The notes under the pieces are model-generated. The model did not search any database, had not been told where the DNA came from, and saw nothing but the letters and a program-made list of their open reading frames with translations. The translations under genes were made by a program, and so were the position numbers. DNA of 64,000 bases from Ottowia testudinis (lineage in GTDB: Bacteria > Pseudomonadota > Gammaproteobacteria > Burkholderiales > Burkholderiaceae_C): contig NZ_CP071796.1 of assembly GCF_017498525.1 (NCBI RefSeq), forward strand, positions 3,720,001 through 3,784,000. Direction: 5' to 3'. Positions 17,385-27,500 of the stretch are shown piece after piece (position 1 is the stretch's first letter; every line of letters begins with the position of its first letter).

Positions 17385-17921
17385 ATGAGAATTCTAGGCA
17401 TCGATCCCGGCCTGCGCACCACGGGCTTTGGCGTGCTCGATGTCGAGGGACCGGCGCTGCGTTACGTGGCCAGCGGCGTGATCCAGACCGCGCAGGCCAA
17501 CCAGGGCGATCTGCCAGCGCGGCTGAAGATTTTGTTCGACGGCATCCATGAACTCCAGGCGCGCTACCGGCCCGACGCGGCGGCGGTGGAGATCGTCTTC
17601 GTCAACGTCAACCCGCAGGCCACGCTGCTGCTGGGCCAGGCGCGCGGCGCCTGCGTCACGGCGCTGGTCTCGTGCGAACTGCCGGTGGCCGAATACACCG
17701 CGCTGCAGATGAAGCAAGCCGTGGCCGGCCACGGCAAGGCCGCCAAGGCGCAGGTGCAGGCGATGGTGCAGCGCCTGCTGCACCTGCCCGCCGCCCCTCG
17801 CGCCGACGCCGCCGACGCCCTGGGCCTGGCGATCACGCACGCGCATGCGGGCCGGGCGGTGGCGCTGCTGCAGGCAGCGGGCTTGGGGCGCAGTACGAGC
17901 AGCATGTACCGTCGCCGTTGA
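17385..17921 (+). CDS. ruvC: Holliday junction resolvase RuvC
   Basis: A 178-residue endonuclease that cuts four-way junctions moved by RuvAB. Acidic residues are in place: Asp7 in [13 protein letters not shown], Glu in [20 protein letters not shown], and the Asp pair in [16 protein letters not shown]. The start is set by the conserved [10 protein letters not shown]. The upstream DNA is a family A repeat without an evident ribosome-binding site. ruvA and ruvB are far away at 51.6-55.4 kb. Confidence 0.95.
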   Translation: MRILGIDPGLRTTGFGVLDVEGPALRYVASGVIQTAQANQGDLPARLKILFDGIHELQARYRPDAAAVEIVFVNVNPQATLLLGQARGACVTALVSCELPVAEYTALQMKQAVAGHGKAAKAQVQAMVQRLLHLPAAPRADAADALGLAITHAHAGRAVALLQAAGLGRSTSSMYRRR

Positions 17922-17930
17922 ATTTTTATG

Positions 17931-17982
17931 AAATGCGGCGCTAGCGCTCGTCCAGAAAGCGCGAGCAGCTATGATTTTTAAA
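17931..17982 (+). repeat. Family A palindromic repeat at the ruvC/lpxC convergent junction
   Basis: GCTAGCGCTCG-N5-AAGCGCGAGCAGCTATGATTTTTA sits between the ends of ruvC and lpxC and could form a hairpin in both transcripts. Confidence 0.83.
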
Positions 17983-17999
17983 GTACCCAGCGCCGCGAT

Positions 18000-18929
18000 T
18001 CACCAGGCGCGCGCCAACTGTGCAAAGCCGGCCGGCGCTTTCTTCTCGTCATCGAAGCTGACGATTTCATGCGCGCCTTCTTGCGCCAGCAGGGCGCGCA
18101 GCAACTTGTTGTTCAGCGCGTGGCCCGAGCGGAAGGCGCTGTAGGCGGCCAGCATGGGTTTGCCGACGCAATACAGGTCGCCGATGGCATCCAGCATCTT
18201 GTGCTTGGCGAATTCCTCCGCGTAGCGCAGGCCGTCGGCGTTGAGCACCTTGGTGTCGTCCATGACGATGGCGTTGTCGAGCCCGCCGCCCAGCGCCAGA
18301 CCGTTGGCGCGCATCATGTCCAGATCCTTGCTGAAAGCAAAGGTGCGGGCGCGCGCGATGTCTCGGCTATAGCGGCCCGAGGCCATGTCAAACTCCACCC
18401 GCTGCACGGTGGCATCGACCACCGGGTGCTGAAAATCGATCTCGAAGCTGAGCGTGAAGCCGTGGTGCGGATCAAGCCGAGCCCACTTGAGCTGATCGCC
18501 CTCGCCCTCGCGCACTTCCACCGGCTGCTTGACGCGCAAAAACTTCTTGGGGGCTTTTTGCAGCTCGATGCCCGCGCTTTGCAACAGGTAGACGAAAGAT
18601 GAAGCCGAGCCGTCGAGGATGGGCACCTCTTCGGCAGTGATGTCGATGTAGAGGTTGTCCAGACCCAAGCCGGCGCAAGCCGACATGAGGTGTTCGACGG
18701 TGCGCACCTTGGCATCGCCCGCCGACAGGGTGGAGGCCAGGCGCGTGTCGGTCACCGCCAGCGCGCGCACCGGAATATCCACCGGCTGCGGCAGATCAAT
18801 GCGGCGGAACACGATGCCGGTGTCTGGCGGCGCCGGGCGCAGCGTCAGCTCCACCCGCTCGCCGCTGTGCAGGCCCACGCCGACGGCGCGGGTGAGGGAC
18901 TTGAGGGTGCGTTGCGCAAGCATGGGCAT
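18000..18929 (-). CDS. lpxC: UDP-3-O-acyl-N-acetylglucosamine deacetylase
   Basis: A zinc amidase of 309 residues that commits precursors to lipid A. Zinc ligands are in [17 protein letters not shown] (His) and [17 protein letters not shown] (His and Asp), and the catalytic His is in [15 protein letters not shown]. It is the last gene of the dcw cluster, 204 bp past ftsZ, with a family A repeat and a family B block in the gap. The start may be the ATG at 18929 or the one two codons later. Confidence 0.96.
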   Translation of the reverse strand: MPMLAQRTLKSLTRAVGVGLHSGERVELTLRPAPPDTGIVFRRIDLPQPVDIPVRALAVTDTRLASTLSAGDAKVRTVEHLMSACAGLGLDNLYIDITAEEVPILDGSASSFVYLLQSAGIELQKAPKKFLRVKQPVEVREGEGDQLKWARLDPHHGFTLSFEIDFQHPVVDATVQRVEFDMASGRYSRDIARARTFAFSKDLDMMRANGLALGGGLDNAIVMDDTKVLNADGLRYAEEFAKHKMLDAIGDLYCVGKPMLAAYSAFRSGHALNNKLLRALLAQEGAHEIVSFDDEKKAPAGFAQLARAW

Positions 18930-18965
18930 ATTCTAAATTCGGTCACGCCAGCCCGCTTGGGAAGG

Positions 18966-19020
18966 AAATCGGCCCCCAGCCCTTGCAAATCAAGCGCAAG
19001 AAGCTACCGATTCAATAGCG
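18966..19020 (+). repeat. Family A palindromic repeat between ftsZ and lpxC
   Basis: CCAGCCCTTG-N5-CAAGCGCAAGAAGCTACCGATTCAATAG is a slightly decayed copy upstream of lpxC. Confidence 0.72.
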
Positions 19021-19047
19021 CCCAAGCTGTCATCTGGTACGCTGCCA

Positions 19048-19131
19048 TCGCCAGGGCACCCGCGGAAGGCTTTGCCGCCCGCTGGGTGCGCCCCCTTGAG
19101 GGGGAGGCGCGCAGCGCCTCGGGGGTGAGCC
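19048..19131. repeat. Family B GC-rich dispersed repeat after ftsZ
   Basis: CGCCCCCTTGAGGGGGAGGCGCGC and GCGCCTCGGGGG form strong hairpins ending 3 bases from the ftsZ stop codon. They may attenuate or stabilise the ftsZ message. Confidence 0.6.
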
Positions 19132-19133
19132 AA

Positions 19134-20360
19134 TCAATCCGCTTGCTTGCGCAAGAAAGCCGGAATCTCGAAGTCGTCCATGCCGCCGGAAGACAGCGCA
19201 TCGACCTTGGCCGCGGCCTGCGTGCGGTTGGTGCGCCACACGCTGGGCACGGCCATGTTGCCGTAGTCCGGCTGCTGTTGCGCGGTGTGGCCCATGCCGC
19301 CGCCCACCGGCTGGTTCAGCGTCGGCACGTGGAACGGCACGTTGTCGGTGCCGGTGCGCAGGCCGCCCTGCACCACGGTGATGGGCTGGCGGCGCACGCC
19401 CTGGCGCGACAGGCCAGTGGCCAGGACGGTGACACGGATCTCATCGCCCAGCGAATCGTCGTAGGCGGCGCCATAGATCACATGCGCCTCGGGCGAGGCA
19501 TAGGCGCGGATGGTGTTCATGGCCTCTTTCGACTCGTTCAGCTTGAGCGTGCCCTTGGAAGCGGTGACCAGCACCAGCACGCCCTTGGCGCCCGACAGGT
19601 CGATGCCTTCCAGCAGCGGGCAAGCCACGGCCTGCTCGGCGGCGATACGGGCGCGATCGGGGCCGCTGGCGGTGGCCGTGCCCATCATGGCCTTGCCGGG
19701 CTCGCCCATCACGGTGCGGACGTCCTCGAAGTCGACGTTGACGTTGCCGTAGTTGTTGATGATCTCGGCAATGCCGCCCACGGCGTTTTTCAATACATCG
19801 TTGGCTTGGGCAAACGCTTCTTCCTGGGTGATGTCGTCGCCCAGCACTTCGAGCAGCTTTTCGTTCAGCACCACGACCAAAGAATCGACGTTGGCTTCCA
19901 GCTCGGTCAGGCCAGCTTCGGCGTTGGTCATGCGGCGGCCGCCTTCCCAGTCGAACGGCTTGGTGACCACGGCGACGGTGAGGATACCCATGTCCTTGGC
20001 GATGCGCGCGATGACCGGCGCCGCGCCGGTACCGGTGCCCCCACCCATGCCGGCGGTGATGAACAGCATGTGCGCGCCGCGAATCGCCTGGCGAATGTCG
20101 TCGGACGCCGCTTCGGCGGCCTCGCGCCCCTTGTCGGGCTTGCTGCCCGCGCCCAGCCCGCTGTTGCCCAGCTGGATCGATGCGCTGGCCAGCGTGCGGC
20201 TGAGCGCCTGCGCATCGGTATTGGCACACACGAAGTCGACGCCCTGCACCTGGCGCGAAATCATGTGGTCGACCGCGTTGCTGCCGCCGCCGCCGACGCC
20301 GATCACCTTGATCAGCGTGCCCGCATGAAAACCGTCCGTCTCAATCATCTCGATGCTCAT
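19134..20360 (-). CDS. ftsZ: Cell division protein FtsZ
   Basis: A tubulin-like GTPase of 408 residues that forms the Z ring. The N-terminal nucleotide motif is IKVIGVGGGGSNAVDHM, the tubulin signature is AGMGGGTGTGAAPVIA and the T7-loop-like NNYGNVNVDFEDV follows. After a variable linker (Gly/Gln-rich, about residues 325-390) the protein ends DDFEIPAFLRKQAD, the conserved peptide that binds FtsA and ZipA. The ATG is preceded by AAGGAGTG. ftsA lies 250 bp upstream, with a family B block between. Confidence 0.97.
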   Translation of the reverse strand: MSIEMIETDGFHAGTLIKVIGVGGGGSNAVDHMISRQVQGVDFVCANTDAQALSRTLASASIQLGNSGLGAGSKPDKGREAAEAASDDIRQAIRGAHMLFITAGMGGGTGTGAAPVIARIAKDMGILTVAVVTKPFDWEGGRRMTNAEAGLTELEANVDSLVVVLNEKLLEVLGDDITQEEAFAQANDVLKNAVGGIAEIINNYGNVNVDFEDVRTVMGEPGKAMMGTATASGPDRARIAAEQAVACPLLEGIDLSGAKGVLVLVTASKGTLKLNESKEAMNTIRAYASPEAHVIYGAAYDDSLGDEIRVTVLATGLSRQGVRRQPITVVQGGLRTGTDNVPFHVPTLNQPVGGGMGHTAQQQPDYGNMAVPSVWRTNRTQAAAKVDALSSGGMDDFEIPAFLRKQAD

Positions 20361-20494
20361 GATGTCACTCCTTGTCTGCCTGCAGTTGCCGTGAATGGAA
20401 AGAAATTGAATGTGCTGTTGTGTTGGTCCGACCTGATGCGCTCGTCAAAACGGGCCCAGATCGGCGGCCCCGTGCTTTGCCAATGACAGGAAGA

Positions 20495-20610
20495 GGCTCG
20501 AGAGGCTGCGGAGCAAGCCGCACGCGAAACGCCGTGGAACAGGCCTGGCCCGGCCACTGGCGTTGTCCTCCCTGCAGGGGGGAAGGCGCGTAAGCGACTC
20601 AGGGGGGTCA
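20495..20610. repeat. Family B GC-rich dispersed repeat between ftsA and ftsZ
   Basis: GGCTGCGGAGCAAGCCGC, CCACTGGCGTTGTCC and GGGGGGAAGGCGCGTAAG then CGACTCAGGGGGG. It is closely similar to the block at 29040-29150 and ends at the ftsA stop codon. Confidence 0.72.
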
Positions 20611-21840
20611 TCAAAAATTCCCCACGATGAAGTCCTTGAAGCGCCCAAAGGCACTTTTGACGCCACTGGTCTTTTGCGCCACCTTGTAGCCGCGCAGCCG
20701 TGCCTCGCGCGCCTCTTCCATCAGCCCCATGACGGTGGCCGCGCGCGGCTGCGCCACCATGTCGGACAAGGCGCGCGAATACTTCGGCACCCCGCGCCGC
20801 ACGGGCTTGAGGAAGATGTCTTCGCCCAGCTCGACCATGCCCGGCATGACGGCGCTGCCCCCCGTCAGCACCACGCCCGACGACAGCACCTCTTCAAAAC
20901 CCGAGTCGCGGATCACCTGCTGCACCAGGGAAAAAATCTCTTCCACGCGCGGCTCGATCACGCCGGCCAACGCCTGGCGGCTCAGCATGCGCGGCGTGCG
21001 GTCGCCCAGGCCCGGCACCTCGACCTGCGTGTCGGCGTCGGCCAGCAACTGCTTGGCGCAGCCGCTGGCCACCTTGATCTCCTCGGCGTCCATGGTCGGC
21101 GTGCGCAGGGCCATGGCGATGTCGCTGGTGATGAGGTCGCCGGCGATCGGGATCACCGCCGTGTGGCGGATCGATCCGCCGGTGAAGATGGCCACGTCGG
21201 TGGTGCCGGCGCCGATGTCGACACAGACCACGCCCAGCTCGCGCTCGTCGTCGGTCAGCACCGCCTGGCTCGATGCCAGCGGGTTGAGCATGAGCTGATC
21301 GACGTCCAGCCCGCAGCGGCGCACGCACTTGATGATGTTCTCGGCCGCACTTTGCGCGCCGGTGACGATGTGCACCTTGGCTTCCAGCCGCATGCCGCTC
21401 ATGCCCACCGGCTCGCGCACGTCCTGGCCGTCGATGACGAATTCCTGCGGCTCGACCAGCAGCAGGCGCTGGTCGCTGGAGATGTTGATGGCCTTGGCCG
21501 TTTCGACCACGCGCGCCACGTCGATCGGCGTCACTTCCCGGTCCTTCACGGCCACCATGCCGCTGGAGTTGATGCCGCGGATGTGGCTGCCGGTGATGCC
21601 GGTGTAGACGCGGCCGATCTTGCAGTCGGCCATCAGCTCGGCCTCTTTCAGCGCCTGCTGGATGCTGGCCACCGTGGCGTCGATGTTGACCACCACGCCG
21701 CGCTTGAGGCCGTTGCTGGGCGCCACGCCCAGGCCGGCGAGCTTCAGGTCGCCGCCAGCCAGCACCTCGCCCACCACCACCATGATCTTGGCGGTGCCGA
21801 TGTCGAGGCCGACGATCAAGTCCTTGTACTCTTTTGCCAT
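20611..21840 (-). CDS. ftsA: Cell division protein FtsA
   Basis: An actin-like ATPase of 409 residues that tethers FtsZ to the inner membrane and recruits later divisome proteins. LIVGLDIGTAKIMVVVGE opens the protein (phosphate 1), VCVDIGAGTTDVAIFTGG is phosphate 2, and VVLTGGSAVMPGMVELGE is the adenosine motif. The C-terminal SAFGRFKDFIVGNF is an amphipathic membrane-targeting helix. It lies 34 bp after ftsQ in the same operon. Confidence 0.97.
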   Translation of the reverse strand: MAKEYKDLIVGLDIGTAKIMVVVGEVLAGGDLKLAGLGVAPSNGLKRGVVVNIDATVASIQQALKEAELMADCKIGRVYTGITGSHIRGINSSGMVAVKDREVTPIDVARVVETAKAINISSDQRLLLVEPQEFVIDGQDVREPVGMSGMRLEAKVHIVTGAQSAAENIIKCVRRCGLDVDQLMLNPLASSQAVLTDDERELGVVCVDIGAGTTDVAIFTGGSIRHTAVIPIAGDLITSDIAMALRTPTMDAEEIKVASGCAKQLLADADTQVEVPGLGDRTPRMLSRQALAGVIEPRVEEIFSLVQQVIRDSGFEEVLSSGVVLTGGSAVMPGMVELGEDIFLKPVRRGVPKYSRALSDMVAQPRAATVMGLMEEAREARLRGYKVAQKTSGVKSAFGRFKDFIVGNF

Positions 21841-21874
21841 GGGGTCACCCGCTGCCTGTGCTCTCTTTTTTATA

Positions 21875-22669
21875 TCAACGTTTGGCTGCCGGCTGAGCGT
21901 CGGGCCGCACGGTGGTCACACCGCGCAAGCGCAGGGCGTAACCGCCGGCGTGCCTGAGATCCGCCGCCTCGACCGCATCCACGGCGCGTTGATGGCGCGC
22001 CGCCACTTCCTTCACCGTTCCCACGAATTGCGTCAATCGCGCAGCCAGCGCCTGCGGCGTGCCATGGCCCAGTTCGACGACGGCGCCGCTGTCCAGCTCA
22101 ACCTGCCAGTTGCCGCGTGGCCGCAAGGCAAGCTGCGCGACATGCGTGTCCAGTGGCGCCACAAGCGGGTTCAGCATGCGGTGCATTTCGATCAACCGGG
22201 GCGCCTGGCCTTCGGGGCCCACCAGCACGGGCATATCGCGCTCGTCCAGGTCGTTGCCGCCGGCGGCATCGAATACTTCGCCAAAACTGTTGACCAGGCG
22301 CGTGTCGTCCTCGCCCCAATGCGCGACCGCCCTGTGCTCCTGCAGCCTGACGTTGAGCCGGCCAGGAAACTCGCGCTGCACCACGGCTTGGCGCACCCAC
22401 GGCGCCGACTGGAAGGCCACCTGCGCGGCCGACAGATCAAGCGTGAAGAAGTTGCCAGTGAGCGAAGGCACCACGGCGGCGCGCAGGCTGGCGGCGCTGT
22501 TGTGCGTGGTGTCGCCCGCGACCACGATCTGCCGGATGGCGAACGCTGGGTTGCGCAACACCCACCACAGGCCTGCCGACACACCGGCCAGCACCAAGCC
22601 GGTGACGAGCAGCGCGGTCGTCGCGTTCATCAACCGAACGTCGATCGGCAAGGGCAGCGTGCTCGTCAT
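21875..22669 (-). CDS. ftsQ: Cell division protein FtsQ
   Basis: A 264-residue bitopic membrane protein linking FtsL/FtsB to other divisome parts. It has a short cytoplasmic start, a helix at about residues 16-35, and a periplasmic POTRA domain opening [19 protein letters not shown]. FtsQ-type segments follow ([40 protein letters not shown]). The ATG at 22669 overlaps the ddl stop by four bases (ATGA), so the start is well supported. Confidence 0.93.
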   Translation of the reverse strand: MTSTLPLPIDVRLMNATTALLVTGLVLAGVSAGLWWVLRNPAFAIRQIVVAGDTTHNSAASLRAAVVPSLTGNFFTLDLSAAQVAFQSAPWVRQAVVQREFPGRLNVRLQEHRAVAHWGEDDTRLVNSFGEVFDAAGGNDLDERDMPVLVGPEGQAPRLIEMHRMLNPLVAPLDTHVAQLALRPRGNWQVELDSGAVVELGHGTPQALAARLTQFVGTVKEVAARHQRAVDAVEAADLRHAGGYALRLRGVTTVRPDAQPAAKR

Positions 22670-23643
22670 GCGCGCGGCTCCACGGCCGGCGCGTAGTCCA
22701 GCGAGGCGCCCGCCAGCAATTGCAGGCACAGCGTTTCGTAGTCGATGCCGGCCGCCTTGGCGGCCATGGGCACCAGCGAATGGCTGGTCATGCCAGGCGA
22801 GGTGTTGATCTCCAGCAAATAGGGCAGGCGCGTGGCGGCATCGATCATCACGTCGAGCCGGCCCCAACCGCGGCAACCCAGCACGCGATACGCCTTGAGC
22901 ACCAGCGCCTGGATGGCCGCCTCTTCGCCCGGCGGCAGATCGCACGGCACGCGGTATTCGGTGTCGTCGGTGTAGTACTTGTTCTGGAAGTCGTAATTGC
23001 CTTCCGGCGCCACGATGTGGATCACCGGCAGCGCACGCGCGCTGACGCCTTCGCCCAACACCGGGCAGGTCACTTCGTCGCCGGCAATGAACTGCTCGCA
23101 CAGGATGTCGGCATCCAACTCGGCTGCGGCCGCGACTGCATCCTGCATCTGCGAGTAGCCCATGACCTTGGTCACGCCCAGCGACGAGCCCTCGCGCACC
23201 GGCTTGACGATCAGCGGCAGCCCCAGTTCATCTGGAATGGTGCGCACCTCATTGCGGGTGTAATGACCACGGTGCAGCAACGCATAGCGCGGCGTCGGCA
23301 GCCCCTCGGCCAGCCACACGCGCTTGGTCATCACCTTGTCGATCGCCATGCTGGAGGCCATGACGCCAGCGCCGGTGTACGGAATGCCGAGCAGCTCCAG
23401 CGCGCCCTGCACCGTGCCGTCTTCACCGTAGCGGCCGTGCAGCGCGATGAAGCAGCGCGCGAAGCCCTGGCGTTTCAACTCGTCCATGGATTGCTCGGCC
23501 GGATCGAACGCGTGCGCATCCACCGCGCGCGCGCGCAGCGCGGTCAGCACGCCCTGGCCGGACATCAGCGAAACCTCCCGTTCCGCCGACTTGCCGCCCA
23601 TCAGCACCGCCACTTTTCCGAATTGAACGCCTGCTTGCAACAT
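22666..23643 (-). CDS. ddl: D-alanine--D-alanine ligase
   Basis: An ATP-grasp ligase of 325 residues that makes the D-Ala-D-Ala used by MurF. Landmarks are [58 protein letters not shown] and [20 protein letters not shown] ending in [20 protein letters not shown]. Its gene position between murC and ftsQ indicates the DdlB form. The gene overlaps ftsQ by four bases and is separated from murC by 11. Confidence 0.96.
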   Translation of the reverse strand: MLQAGVQFGKVAVLMGGKSAEREVSLMSGQGVLTALRARAVDAHAFDPAEQSMDELKRQGFARCFIALHGRYGEDGTVQGALELLGIPYTGAGVMASSMAIDKVMTKRVWLAEGLPTPRYALLHRGHYTRNEVRTIPDELGLPLIVKPVREGSSLGVTKVMGYSQMQDAVAAAAELDADILCEQFIAGDEVTCPVLGEGVSARALPVIHIVAPEGNYDFQNKYYTDDTEYRVPCDLPPGEEAAIQALVLKAYRVLGCRGWGRLDVMIDAATRLPYLLEINTSPGMTSHSLVPMAAKAAGIDYETLCLQLLAGASLDYAPAVEPRA

Positions 23644-23654
23644 GGTGTTTTGAA

Positions 23655-25073
23655 TCAGCCGGGATTATGCTCAGTTTTTTGTAGCATTTCAACGATTTTT
23701 GCCGAAATCGCACCGATCGTTCCGGCACCCATGCACATCACGACGTCACCGCCTCGCGCCTGGGCCGCAATCAGCTGCGGCAGATCGGTCACGTCATCGA
23801 CGAAAAGCGGCTCCACCCTGCCCGCCACGCGCACCGCGCGCGCCAGCGAGCGGCCGTCGGCGGCGACGATGGGCTCTTCGCCAGCGGCATAGACCTCGGT
23901 CAGCACCACGTGGTCGGCGCTGCCCAGCACCTTGACGAAATCCTCGAAGCAGTCGCGCGTGCGGCTGTAGCGGTGCGGCTGAAACGCCAACACCAGGCGC
24001 CGGCCGGGGAAGGCCCCGCGCGCGGCCGCCAGCGTGGCCGCCATCTCGACCGGGTGGTGGCCATAGTCGTCGATCACCGTGAACGTGCCGCCGCCCGGCG
24101 CCGGCACGTCGCCATAACGCTGGAAGCGCCGGCCCACGCCCTTGAAGTCGGCCAGCGCCTTTTGCACCGCGGCATCGGGGATGCTCAGCTCGACCGCGAC
24201 GGCGATGGCCGACAGCGCGTTCAGCACGTTGTGCTCGCCCGCCAGGTTGAGCACGATGGGCAGATCGGGCAGCGTGACGCCGTTGCGGCGCTGCACGGTG
24301 AAGCGCATCTGGCCGTCCACGGCGCGCACATCGATGGCGCGCACCTGCGCGTCCTCGGCAAAGCCGTAGGTGGTCACCGGGCAGGCCAGGTTGCCGGCGA
24401 TCTCGCGCACCGCCGGGCTTTCGAGACACAGGATGGCGGTGCCGTAGAACGGCATGCGGTGCAGGAAGTCGACAAACGCCTTTTTCAGGTTGCCGAAATC
24501 GTGCCCATAGGTCTCCATGTGGTCGGCGTCGATGTTGGTGACGACCGCCATGACGGGCAGCAGGTTGAGAAAGGACGCATCGGACTCATCCGCCTCGACC
24601 ACGATGTAGTCGCCCGAGCCCAGGCGCGCGTTGGCGCCGGCGGAATTGAGGCGCCCGCCGATGACGAAGGTCGGGTCGAGCCCCGCCTCGGCCAGCACGC
24701 TAGCGACCAGGCTGGTGGTGGTGGTCTTGCCGTGCGTGCCGGCAATCGCGATGCCTTGCTTGAGACGCATCAGCTCGGCCAGCATCATGGCGCGCGGCAC
24801 CACGGGGATGCGCTTTTCGCGCGCGATCAGCACCTCGGGGTTGTCGTCCTTGACGGCGGTCGATGTCACGACCGCGTCGGCACCCTCGACATGCGCGGCG
24901 GCGTGCCCCACGAACGTGCGGATGCCCATGCCACCCAGCCGGCGCAGCGTGGAGCTGTCGGCCAGGTCGGAGCCGGAGATGACGTAGCCCAGGTTGTGCA
25001 GCACCTCGGCGATGCCGCTCATGCCGGAGCCGCCCACGCCGACGAAATGGATGTGACGGATGGCGTGTTTCAT
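23655..25073 (-). CDS. murC: UDP-N-acetylmuramate--L-alanine ligase
   Basis: A Mur ligase of 472 residues that adds L-Ala to UDP-MurNAc in the cytoplasm. [18 protein letters not shown] is the N-terminal UDP site, [17 protein letters not shown] the ATP P-loop, [12 protein letters not shown] the central acidic motif and [18 protein letters not shown] the C-terminal domain. The ATG at 25073 has GGAGG upstream. The first 36 bases of the gene are duplicated upstream at 25123-25158, so murC no longer overlaps murG directly. Confidence 0.96.
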   Translation of the reverse strand: MKHAIRHIHFVGVGGSGMSGIAEVLHNLGYVISGSDLADSSTLRRLGGMGIRTFVGHAAAHVEGADAVVTSTAVKDDNPEVLIAREKRIPVVPRAMMLAELMRLKQGIAIAGTHGKTTTTSLVASVLAEAGLDPTFVIGGRLNSAGANARLGSGDYIVVEADESDASFLNLLPVMAVVTNIDADHMETYGHDFGNLKKAFVDFLHRMPFYGTAILCLESPAVREIAGNLACPVTTYGFAEDAQVRAIDVRAVDGQMRFTVQRRNGVTLPDLPIVLNLAGEHNVLNALSAIAVAVELSIPDAAVQKALADFKGVGRRFQRYGDVPAPGGGTFTVIDDYGHHPVEMAATLAAARGAFPGRRLVLAFQPHRYSRTRDCFEDFVKVLGSADHVVLTEVYAAGEEPIVAADGRSLARAVRVAGRVEPLFVDDVTDLPQLIAAQARGGDVVMCMGAGTIGAISAKIVEMLQKTEHNPG

Positions 25074-25158
25074 CGGACGGCCTCCGTGCATCCGGAAGAC
25101 ACGTCGGCGTCTTGCCAGCATGCGACGAAATGGATTTGACGGATGGCGTGTTTCATCG
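25040..25158 (-). repeat. 83-bp-offset direct repeat of the murC start
   Basis: Bases 25040-25075 (around the murC start) and 25123-25158 (at the murG stop) are a 36-bp direct repeat with one mismatch. The upstream copy contains its own ATG at 25156 that overlaps the murG stop as ATGA. It opens a 28-codon frame starting [19 protein letters not shown], whose TGA overlaps the true murC ATG. This looks like a tandem duplication at the old murG/murC junction. Confidence 0.85.
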
Positions 25159-26229
25159 CGCAGTCAACTCCTCGCAAGCTGCCACCACATCCTCCACGGC
25201 ATGAATTTTTTGCATCATTTTGGCTGCCAGCGCTTGCTGGACAAGCGCGGGGCGCTCTGTTTTTTGAAGCATATCAGCCAACCCTTCAGGGGTCAGGTCG
25301 CGCTGCTGGACGAGCCGGCCGGCCCCCTGATCGACCAGGAATTTCGCGTTGGTGGTCTGGTGATCGTCCACCGCGTGCGGAAAGGGCACGAACAGCGCGG
25401 CGGCGCCGATGGCGGCGATCTCCGTCACCGTGGTCGCGCCGGCGCGGCAGATCACCAGGTCGGCATCGGCATAAGCCTGCGCCATGTCGTCGATGAAAGG
25501 CACCAGCTCGGCCTGCACGCTGGCGGCTTGATAGTTGGCGCGCAGGGCATCGATCTGCCTGGCGCCGCTCTGGTGCACCACCTGCGGGCGCCGGTCGGGC
25601 GGCATCAACGCCAGCGCCTTGGGCACCACGTCGTTCAGCGCCTGCGCGCCCAGGCTGCCGCCCACCACCAGCACCTTCAGTGGCCCGCTGCGGCCGGCGA
25701 AGCGCGTGGCCGGATCGGGCACCTGCTTGAACGCCTCGCGCAATGGGTTGCCCACCCATTGCACCTTGCGCGCCTTCGGCAAGACGCCGGGAAACGCCGT
25801 GAACACGCGGTCGGCGATGTGCGCCAGCACCTTGTTGGCCATGCCGGGGATGGAGTTCTGCTCGTGCAGCACCAGCGGCTTGTTCAAGGCCACGCCCATC
25901 AAGCCGCCGGGAAAGGTGATGTAGCCGCCAAAGGCGACCAGCACGTCGGGCTTGACGCGGCGGATCACGCCGACGCTCTGGGCGAAGGCTTTGAGCAGGC
26001 GCAACGGCAGCATGAACAGCGTGGCCGCGCCCTTGCCGCGCACGCCGCCGAACTCGACCGGCTCGAAGGCGTAGCCGCGCGGCGGCACGAGTTGCGCCTC
26101 CATGCTGCCGGGCACGCCCAGCCAGTGCACGCGCCAGCCGCGCGCGCGCAAGCCATCGGCCACGGCCAGGCCGGGGAAGATGTGGCCGCCCGTGCCGCCG
26201 GCCATGACCAGGGCGCATTTCTGGCTCAT
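25153..26229 (-). CDS. murG: UDP-GlcNAc:lipid I N-acetylglucosaminyltransferase
   Basis: A GT28 glycosyltransferase of 358 residues that converts lipid I to lipid II on the inner membrane face. [20 protein letters not shown] is the first Gly-rich loop, [14 protein letters not shown] the second, [15 protein letters not shown] the third, and [16 protein letters not shown] with [15 protein letters not shown] line the UDP site. The ATG at 26229 overlaps the ftsW stop (ATGA). Residues about 322-337 ([13 protein letters not shown]) are encoded by a family A repeat. Confidence 0.96.
   Translation of the reverse strand: MSQKCALVMAGGTGGHIFPGLAVADGLRARGWRVHWLGVPGSMEAQLVPPRGYAFEPVEFGGVRGKGAATLFMLPLRLLKAFAQSVGVIRRVKPDVLVAFGGYITFPGGLMGVALNKPLVLHEQNSIPGMANKVLAHIADRVFTAFPGVLPKARKVQWVGNPLREAFKQVPDPATRFAGRSGPLKVLVVGGSLGAQALNDVVPKALALMPPDRRPQVVHQSGARQIDALRANYQAASVQAELVPFIDDMAQAYADADLVICRAGATTVTEIAAIGAAALFVPFPHAVDDHQTTNAKFLVDQGAGRLVQQRDLTPEGLADMLQKTERPALVQQALAAKMMQKIHAVEDVVAACEELTAR
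25218..25265 (-). repeat. Family A palindromic repeat inside murG
   Basis: In the coding direction it reads GCGCTTG-N5-CAAGCGCTGGCAGCC, giving [10 protein letters not shown] in the same phase as the MidA-type and dapF copies. It lies close to the murG C-terminus. Confidence 0.7.
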
Positions 26230-27500
26230 GTGCGCCCTCCGCGCATCAATCGCCGGTTCTCCACGTCGACCCGCAGCACGATGGCGATCGCCACCATGTT
26301 GGCCAAAATGGCCGAGCCGCCGTAGCTCATGAAGGGCAGCGTCAGTCCCTTGGTCGGCAGCGCGCCCAGGTTGACGCCGATGTTGATGAAGGCCTGAAAG
26401 CCCAGCCACAGGCCGATGCCTTGCGCCACCAGCCCCGAGAACACGCGATCCAGCGCGATGGCCTGGCGGCCGATGTGCATGATGCGGCGCGTGAGCCAGA
26501 AGAACAGCAGGATCACGCACACCAGGCCGATGAGTCCGAACTCTTCGCCGATCACCGCCAGCAGAAAATCGGTGTGCGCCTCGGGCAGCCAGTGCAGTTT
26601 CTCGATGCTGCCGCCCAGGCCAACGCCGAACACCTCGCCGCGCCCGATGGCGATCAGCGCGTGCGACAGCTGGTAGCCCTTGCCCAGCGCGTGCTCCTCG
26701 CTCCAGGGGTCAAGGTAGGCAAAGATCCTGTCGCGCCGCCAGGGCGAAGCCCAGATCATCATCGCAAAGGCCACCACCAGCACGGCGGCGATCATGAAGA
26801 ACATGCGCGCGTTGACACCACCCAGAAACAAAATGCCCATGGCGATGACCGCGATCACCATGAAGGCGCCCATATCGGGCTGCGCCAGCAGCAGCGCCCC
26901 CACCACACCGACCGCCACGCCCATCGGCAGCACGGCCCGGAAAAAGCGCTCCTTGACCTCCATCTTGCGCACCATGTAGTCGGCGGCGTAGAGCAGCACG
27001 GTGATCTTGGCCACCTCGGACGGCTGAAAACTCATGGGGCCGAGCGCTATCCAGCGCCGCGCGCCGTTGACCACGCTGCCGACGTGCGGTATCAGCACCG
27101 CGATCAGCAGCCCCAGCGAGCCGACAAACAGCCACGGCGCGGCCTTTTCCCACCAGTCCATGCGCACCTGGAAGGCGATCAACGCGGCCACGAAAGACAG
27201 ACCGATCCACATCGCGTGCCGCATCACGAAGTAGTGAGGCGAGTAGCGCGCGAAGCGTGGGCTGTCCGGCAGCGCGATGCTGGCCGAATACACCATCACC
27301 AAACCCCACGCCATCAGCGCGACGCAAGCCCAGATGAGCGCCTGATCGAAGCCCAGCACGCGCGCGGGCGTGCTGGCGGTGCGCGCGTATTCCATGCCGC
27401 CGATGCGCACCGGCAGCTCATCGGCCGGGCGCTTCTTGGCGCGCGAGGCGCGCGGCTTCTTGCCGCCGGGCGGATGCATGGCGTCGGTGACGGCGGTCAT
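26226..27500 (-). CDS. ftsW: Septal peptidoglycan polymerase FtsW (SEDS family)
   Basis: A 424-residue integral membrane glycosyltransferase that works with FtsI at the septum. A basic cytoplasmic extension of about 50 residues ([14 protein letters not shown]) precedes ten predicted helices. Motifs are [52 protein letters not shown] and the C-terminal [18 protein letters not shown]. Both ends overlap neighbours by four bases (murD and murG). Confidence 0.96.
   Translation of the reverse strand: MTAVTDAMHPPGGKKPRASRAKKRPADELPVRIGGMEYARTASTPARVLGFDQALIWACVALMAWGLVMVYSASIALPDSPRFARYSPHYFVMRHAMWIGLSFVAALIAFQVRMDWWEKAAPWLFVGSLGLLIAVLIPHVGSVVNGARRWIALGPMSFQPSEVAKITVLLYAADYMVRKMEVKERFFRAVLPMGVAVGVVGALLLAQPDMGAFMVIAVIAMGILFLGGVNARMFFMIAAVLVVAFAMMIWASPWRRDRIFAYLDPWSEEHALGKGYQLSHALIAIGRGEVFGVGLGGSIEKLHWLPEAHTDFLLAVIGEEFGLIGLVCVILLFFWLTRRIMHIGRQAIALDRVFSGLVAQGIGLWLGFQAFINIGVNLGALPTKGLTLPFMSYGGSAILANMVAIAIVLRVDVENRRLMRGGRT

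Noticed and set aside
21875-23101. A longer frame extending ftsQ through ddl
   Set aside because: The conserved FtsQ start and the ATGA overlap place the start at 22669; the upstream part is ddl in another phase.
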